Shown here in pieces: positions 7,714-11,047 of a DNA stretch of 11,047 bases. The notes under the pieces are model-generated. The model saw nothing but the letters and a program-made list of their open reading frames with translations, was not told the DNA's origin and ran no database searches. A program made the position numbers and the translations under genes. The stretch lies in assembly GCA_937897535.1 (NCBI GenBank), contig CALCQB010000161.1, positions 1-11,047 of the forward strand. The letters are read 5' to 3'. Position 1 is the stretch's first letter. Each line of letters begins with the position of its first letter. The DNA comes from an uncultured Novosphingobium sp. (GTDB lineage: Bacteria; Pseudomonadota; Alphaproteobacteria; Sphingomonadales; Sphingomonadaceae).

Positions 7714-9242
7714 GCGGCAAGTTCCTGATACAGGCCGGTCCGGTCGATCTTGCCGTTGGGCGAAATCGGCATTGCTGTGCGCCAGTGGATGACCTTGGGC
7801 TGCATGAAATTGGGCAAACTTTTCAGCAGTTTTCGAGGAAGTTCTTCTTCGGCGTCTGAAATATTGGACACAGCCCGGACGATCAGGTGGATGGCATGGC
7901 CAAGCCGCGGGTCGGGAATGCCCAGCGCCACGGCCTCGGCGACCAGGCCGCTGGCCAGCGCGGCCTCCTCGATTTCTTGCGGGCTGATCCGGTTGCCCGC
8001 GCTCTTGATCATCGCATCGCGGCGGCCGACGAAATAGAGCAGCCCGTCAGCATCGCGTTTGACGCGGTCGCCCGACCAGACCGCAGTGCCGCCATAGTGT
8101 GAGGCACTTGGGGCCGGTTTGAACCGCTCGGCGGTGCGGATCGGATCCTGCCAGTAGCCCTGGGCCACGAGCGGCCCGCAATGGACCAGCTCGCCCTCGA
8201 CGCCATCGTCGGCAACCGCCCCATCATCGGCGATCACCAGAATTTCGGCGTGGGGAATGGCCTTGCCCATCGAGGTCGGATGGCTGTCGATCAGCGCGGG
8301 ATCAAGGAAGGTCGATCGAAACGCCTCGGTCAGCCCGTACATCGCAAACAACTGGGCCTGCGGAAATTGCCCGCGCAGGCGTTTGACCAGATCGACCGTC
8401 AACGCTCCGCCGGAATTGGTCAGTCGGCGCAGGTGCGTGGCCGTCTCCGCCGGCCAATCGATCTCGGCCAGCTGGACCCACAATGGCGGCACCGCGGCGA
8501 GCGTGGTGACGCCATGTTGGCCAACCGCCTTCACCACATCGCGCGGGGTCAAGTAATCGAGCGGGACCACGCTGCCACCGGCGTACCAGGTCGACAGCAG
8601 CTGGTTCTGGCCATAGTCGAACGAGAGCGGCAGCACGGCCAGGGTGACGTCATCGGCGGCCAGCCCAAGATAGTCCGCAACGCTTTCCGCCCCCAGCCAC
8701 ATGTTGGCATGGCTCAGCATCACCCCCTTGGGCTTGCCGGTCGAACCGCTGGTGTAGAGAATTGCCGCCAGATCGCTCGGATCGGCCTTGCTCAGCGCCA
8801 GCGGAGCCGCGGATGCGGCGTAATCCAGCGCTTGGCGTTCGCCCAGCAGCTGGCAAGTCTCTGGCACATCGCCGGTTTCCAGCCCGGCCAGCCGTCCTTG
8901 TGTTCCGACCAGCAACCGCGCGCCGCTGTCGGCCAGAATATGGGCGACCTGCCCCCGCTTCAGCAGCGGGTTGATCGGCACGTGGACCAGCCCGGCCCGC
9001 GCCGCCGCCAGCGGCAGCAGGCAGGTCAGTTCACCCTTGGCTGCCCAGCTTGCCACCCGTGCACCTGCTTCGGGCACTTCGGCCTGAAGCCAGCCCGCCA
9101 GACGGGCAACACGATCCCTTAAGTCCTTGTAGCTAAGAGAACCCTCGCGCAGAACCAGCGCGGTCGCACCGTCCGCCCCGCGCAAAGCGAGATGGTCGAG
9201 CGGCCGGATCGTTGGGGGGTGCTGCGCGGACACGGGCTTCAC
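7710..9242 (-). CDS. Exosortase A system-associated AMP-forming acyl-CoA ligase
   Basis: An adenylate-forming enzyme of 510 residues (ANL superfamily, TIGR03098 type) that would activate a carboxylic acid with ATP and load it on CoA or a carrier protein. The phosphate loop is YTSGSTGKPKG (163-173). MYGLTEA (301-307) is the adenine-binding A5 motif. SGDRVKRD (390-397) holds the ribose-binding Asp. FVGRRDAMIKSAGNRISPQE (404-423) is the hinge and A8 region. PNGKIDR (495-501) carries the catalytic A10 Lys498. No carrier domain is fused. The frame is open upstream to 9314, but homology starts near residue 10. GTG at 9242 with GGAG 4 nt upstream is the preferred start; GTG at 9233 is an alternative. 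The gene overlaps the decarboxylase by 4 nt and lies divergent to the acyltransferase/carrier operon. The true substrate is unknown. Confidence 0.92.
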   Translation of the reverse strand: MKPVSAQHPPTIRPLDHLALRGADGATALVLREGSLSYKDLRDRVARLAGWLQAEVPEAGARVASWAAKGELTCLLPLAAARAGLVHVPINPLLKRGQVAHILADSGARLLVGTQGRLAGLETGDVPETCQLLGERQALDYAASAAPLALSKADPSDLAAILYTSGSTGKPKGVMLSHANMWLGAESVADYLGLAADDVTLAVLPLSFDYGQNQLLSTWYAGGSVVPLDYLTPRDVVKAVGQHGVTTLAAVPPLWVQLAEIDWPAETATHLRRLTNSGGALTVDLVKRLRGQFPQAQLFAMYGLTEAFRSTFLDPALIDSHPTSMGKAIPHAEILVIADDGAVADDGVEGELVHCGPLVAQGYWQDPIRTAERFKPAPSASHYGGTAVWSGDRVKRDADGLLYFVGRRDAMIKSAGNRISPQEIEEAALASGLVAEAVALGIPDPRLGHAIHLIVRAVSNISDAEEELPRKLLKSLPNFMQPKVIHWRTAMPISPNGKIDRTGLYQELAA

Positions 9243-9272
9243 AGGGCTCCAACAGGGGTAAAGGTCGAGCGG
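9243..9272. promoter_or_regulatory. Very short divergent intergenic region
   Basis: Only 30 bp separate the chosen GTG of the ligase and TTG of the acyltransferase. It carries both ribosome sites: GGAG for the minus gene and AAAGG for the plus gene. There is no room for promoters, so each must lie in the other gene's 5' coding part if both starts are right. For the minus strand a weak candidate exists within the acyltransferase gene at about 9284-9312: TTGCAC, a 17-nt spacer, GATAGA, which is three of six matches in each box. I see no clear plus-strand promoter and no operator. Confidence 0.3.
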
Positions 9273-10286
9273 TTGGTTGCGGTCGTCTATCACGATGATC
9301 TTAAGGAAGTGCAAGGCGATGCAGCGTTAGCGGCGCTGCTTTCCGCCCCGCAGGCCCGCGCCCCGTTCGACCGGATCGAATGGTGGCAAGGCCTGGCCGA
9401 GCATTGCGACGTTCTGCCGTTGATCGCGGTCGCTCATGATGGCGATGACCGGGCCGTCATCCCGCTGATGCGCCGGGGTCGGCAAATCCACCTGCTGGCC
9501 AACTGGTACAATTTCCGGGTTGCGCCGCTGCTGACGCCGGGCGCTGACACTGCTGCGCTGCTTACCGCGCTGGCTGGCGATCTGGCGGGCCAAGCTCCGC
9601 ACCTGATCCTCGCCCCCCTCCCCGACGAACACGGCGAAGCCACTTCGCTTACCGCCGCCTTGCGCAAGAGTGGCTGGACCGTCTTCGTCGAACAGTGCGA
9701 TGTCAATCACGTGCTGCCGGTCGGTGGCCGCAGTTTCGCCGAATACATGGCCGCGCGGCCCGGCCAGCTTCGCACCACACTGAAGCGCAAGGCCGGCAAG
9801 GTCGCGGTCACGCTTGCCGACTGGTTCGATCCGGCCCTGTGGGCCGATTACGAGGCGGTCTATGCCGCCAGCTGGAAGCCCGAGGAAGGGTCACCGTCGT
9901 TCCTGCGGGCCTTTGCCGAAGCCGAGGGAAATGCCGGGCGGTTGCGGATGGCCGTTGCCCATGCCGAAGGCCGCGCGGTCGCGGCGCAGTTCTGGACGGT
10001 CGAAAGTTCTACCGCATTTATCCACAAATTGGCCCACACCGAAGATTCGAAACATCTATCAGCCGGAACAACGCTTTCCGCCGCATTATTCGAGCAAGTT
10101 ATCGACCGTGACAAGGTCGAGCTGGTCGACTTTGGGACCGGCGACGATGGCTACAAGCGCGACTGGATGGAGCAGGTCCGCCCGCGCTACCGGATCGAGG
10201 CGTTCCGGCCGCTGTGGCCCGGCAACTGGTCCGCAATCGGCAAGGCGGCCTTGCGTAACATGGTGCAGCGCGGCAAGAGGCGCTGA
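9273..10286 (+). CDS. FemAB/CelD-like GNAT acyltransferase of the exosortase A locus
   Basis: A soluble protein of 337 residues with the double-GNAT look of the FemAB/CelD (Acetyltransf_6) group, as found in exosortase A loci. The N-terminal half contains PFDRIEWWQGLAEHC (31-45) and PLMRRGRQIHLLANWYNFRV (64-83). The second half contains ARPGQLRTTLKRKAGKV (161-177), a basic element typical of the group. It is followed by WKPEEGSPSFLRAF (201-214), GRAVAAQFWTV (233-243), HKLAHTEDSKHLSAGTTL (251-268) and VDFGTGDDGYKRDWM (285-299), the acyl-donor-binding core. There is no signal peptide. The frame is open to an ATG at 9192, but that would overlap the divergent ligase. TTG at 9273 with AAAGG 8 nt upstream is the best fit. 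It would transfer an acyl or aminoacyl group, possibly from the neighbouring carrier protein. The acceptor is unknown. Confidence 0.85.
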   Translation: MVAVVYHDDLKEVQGDAALAALLSAPQARAPFDRIEWWQGLAEHCDVLPLIAVAHDGDDRAVIPLMRRGRQIHLLANWYNFRVAPLLTPGADTAALLTALAGDLAGQAPHLILAPLPDEHGEATSLTAALRKSGWTVFVEQCDVNHVLPVGGRSFAEYMAARPGQLRTTLKRKAGKVAVTLADWFDPALWADYEAVYAASWKPEEGSPSFLRAFAEAEGNAGRLRMAVAHAEGRAVAAQFWTVESSTAFIHKLAHTEDSKHLSAGTTLSAALFEQVIDRDKVELVDFGTGDDGYKRDWMEQVRPRYRIEAFRPLWPGNWSAIGKAALRNMVQRGKRR

Positions 10287-10307
10287 GAACTAACCGGCAG
10301 GATGACA

Positions 10308-10571
10308 ATGCGATCCAGTATCGACCGCAAACTCCGCAAGATTCTTGAGGACGTGCTGGGCCTGAAGCCTGGCCAGGCGGATGATTTTACCAGCGAAACC
10401 GGTCTGTTCGGCGAACTGCCCGAGCTCGATTCGATGGCGGTGGCGGGGTTGCTGACCGAAATGGAAGACCGGCTCGAGATCGTGATCGACGAAGACGAGA
10501 TCGACGGCGAGATTTTCGAGACCTACGGCAGTCTGCTGGACTTTGCGATCGCCAAGCAAGAGGACGCGTGA
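10308..10571 (+). CDS. Stand-alone acyl carrier protein
   Basis: A small acidic carrier protein of 87 residues. The phosphopantetheine attachment site is ELDSMAV with Ser42, where most carrier proteins have DSL. The typical helix pattern is seen: helix I IDRKLRKILEDVLGL, the loop before the Ser, helix II VAGLLTEMEDRL, then the acidic IVIDEDEID and helix IV at the end. ATG at 10308 has AGGA 5 nt upstream; the in-frame ATG at 10302 abuts that site and is less likely. It starts 21 nt after the acyltransferase stop, and its stop overlaps the hydrolase GTG (GTGA). In this locus it probably receives the acyl or aminoacyl group activated by the divergent ligase. A role in primary fatty-acid synthesis is unlikely from the neighbours. 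Confidence 0.92.
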   Translation: MRSSIDRKLRKILEDVLGLKPGQADDFTSETGLFGELPELDSMAVAGLLTEMEDRLEIVIDEDEIDGEIFETYGSLLDFAIAKQEDA

Positions 10572-10951
10572 AGCTCGAAGCCTATCCCTGCCCCCTGCCC
10601 GGTGGCGCGGCGGCGAGCGAGCTGGCCCTGGTGTTCGACCGGCAGCGCAAGCGGCGCGTGCTGGTTGCCCCGGCCTTGTTCGATGAATCGAACCGGATGC
10701 GGCGTTTTACCGTTGAGGTGATGCGGCGGCTGGATGGTGCCGGGATCGACAGCATCCTGCCCGACCTGCCCGGCTGCAACGAAAGCGAGCGCGATCTGGC
10801 GGCGGTCGAGCCCGAAGACTGGCGGATGGCGCTGGAGGCGGCTGCCCGGCATTTCGGCGCAACTCATGTGCTGGCGATCCGTGGTGGCGGGCTGGTGCTG
10901 CCGGAGAATGCCCTCGAAGTGTCCACCGAGGCGAAGAATGGCGGCGCGTGA
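10568..10951 (+). CDS. Exosortase A system-associated hydrolase-like protein, C-terminally truncated
   Basis: The frame encodes 127 residues, about half the usual 250-270 of the exosortase A-associated hydrolase 2 (TIGR03101-type) proteins it resembles. Family-like parts are LVAPALFDESNRMRRF (32-47), IDSILPDLPGCNESE (60-74, matching the D-x-x-G-C-G-x-S region) and ATHVLAIRGGG (98-108). The nucleophile elbow region reads AIRGGG, without the Gly-x-Ser-x-Gly of active alpha/beta hydrolases. Resemblance ends at about residue 112 (near 10903). The last 15 residues are the antisense of a foreign GNAT gene. GTG at 10568 overlaps the carrier protein stop, so translation is coupled. As it stands the product cannot form a full alpha/beta-hydrolase fold and is probably non-functional, unless the truncation is an assembly error. 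Confidence 0.75.
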   Translation: MKLEAYPCPLPGGAAASELALVFDRQRKRRVLVAPALFDESNRMRRFTVEVMRRLDGAGIDSILPDLPGCNESERDLAAVEPEDWRMALEAAARHFGATHVLAIRGGGLVLPENALEVSTEAKNGGA

Positions 10952-11047
10952 GCGCTCGTTGCGTGCGTCGGTCTTCAACACCAGGCGATGCACGCGCCAC
11001 GCTTCGAAGGCGTGGCGCATGAGGAGCATGCACGCCGCGGTGTTGAC
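10889..11047 (-). pseudogene. C-terminal fragment of a RimJ/RimL-type GNAT N-acetyltransferase
   Basis: Reading the minus strand from the window edge, the frame begins VNTAACMLLMRHAFEAWRVH and continues LVLKTDARNERSRAAI, then RLGGHFEGILRQHQPA. This is the hallmark C-terminal part of RimJ/RimL-like GNAT enzymes: the KTDxRNxRSRAAIxRLG block binds acetyl-CoA. The N-terminal part lies beyond the window. The last 15-20 residues expected (an RDTxxYSIxxxEW-like end) are missing. Instead the frame runs without a stop into the antisense of the hydrolase and carrier protein genes, as far as 10523. The gene is unrelated to the exosortase locus. Its natural 3' end was lost at the junction, so it is labelled as broken. 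It could be an ordinary gene of another genome or locus if the join is an artefact. Confidence 0.7.
10994..11018. repeat. 9-bp inverted repeat inside the GNAT fragment
   Basis: GCGCCACGC (10994-11002) and GCGTGGCGC (11010-11018) are perfect inverted copies, with the 7-nt loop TTCGAAG. It lies within the coding part of the GNAT fragment, so it may be chance in GC-rich code. It is strong enough to hinder polymerases, or to mark a fragile spot near the junction about 90 bp away. Confidence 0.4.

Noticed and set aside
8181..9122. 313-codon plus-strand frame opposite the acyl-CoA ligase
   Set aside because: It is antisense to an intact adenylate-forming enzyme and has no domain of its own.
10523..10885. 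Extension of the minus-strand GNAT frame through the hydrolase and carrier protein genes
   Set aside because: Only the part from about 10889 to 11047 resembles GNAT proteins. The rest is the antisense of well-supported plus-strand genes and is open only by chance.

Overview
The window looks like a chromosomal piece of an alphaproteobacterium of the order Sphingomonadales (Sphingomonas/Novosphingobium/Erythrobacter type). This rests on the high GC content, the protein sequences as I recognise them, and the gene order, which is that of an exosortase A (XrtA/PEP-CTERM) exopolysaccharide locus. No exosortase, PEP-CTERM substrate or glycosyltransferase lies inside the window, so it covers the export, length-control and accessory part of a larger locus.

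Layout, minus strand, read from 9242 down to 72: an AMP-forming acyl-CoA ligase (7710-9242) overlaps by 4 nt a PLP-dependent decarboxylase (6487-7713). A 176-nt non-coding gap follows. Then comes a tight five-gene export operon: outer-membrane lipoprotein exporter (5666-6310), Wzz-like chain-length determinant (4123-5640), tyrosine autokinase (3036-4112), a TIGR03016-type outer-membrane protein (1306-3039) and an ExeA-like AAA ATPase (72-1289). Bases 1-71 are non-coding.

Plus strand, starting only 30 bp from the ligase start and running divergently: a FemAB/CelD-like GNAT acyltransferase (9273-10286), a stand-alone acyl carrier protein (10308-10571) and an exosortase-A-associated hydrolase-like gene (from 10568) with a GTGA overlap.

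The minus-strand export operon would build and control the envelope-spanning exopolysaccharide machine: the kinase and Wzz set chain length, the lipoprotein and the barrel protein take the polymer out, and the ATPase probably assists assembly. The ligase, carrier protein, decarboxylase, acyltransferase and hydrolase form a second, biochemically uncharacterised module. Its parts suggest activation of a carboxylic or amino acid onto a carrier protein and transfer to an envelope target.

The right edge is anomalous. The hydrolase loses family resemblance around 10886-10906. From there to the window end, the opposite strand encodes the C-terminal half of an unrelated RimJ/RimL-type GNAT acetyltransferase, itself missing its C-terminus. 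Two genes truncated tail to tail at one point indicate a rearrangement or an assembly chimera.
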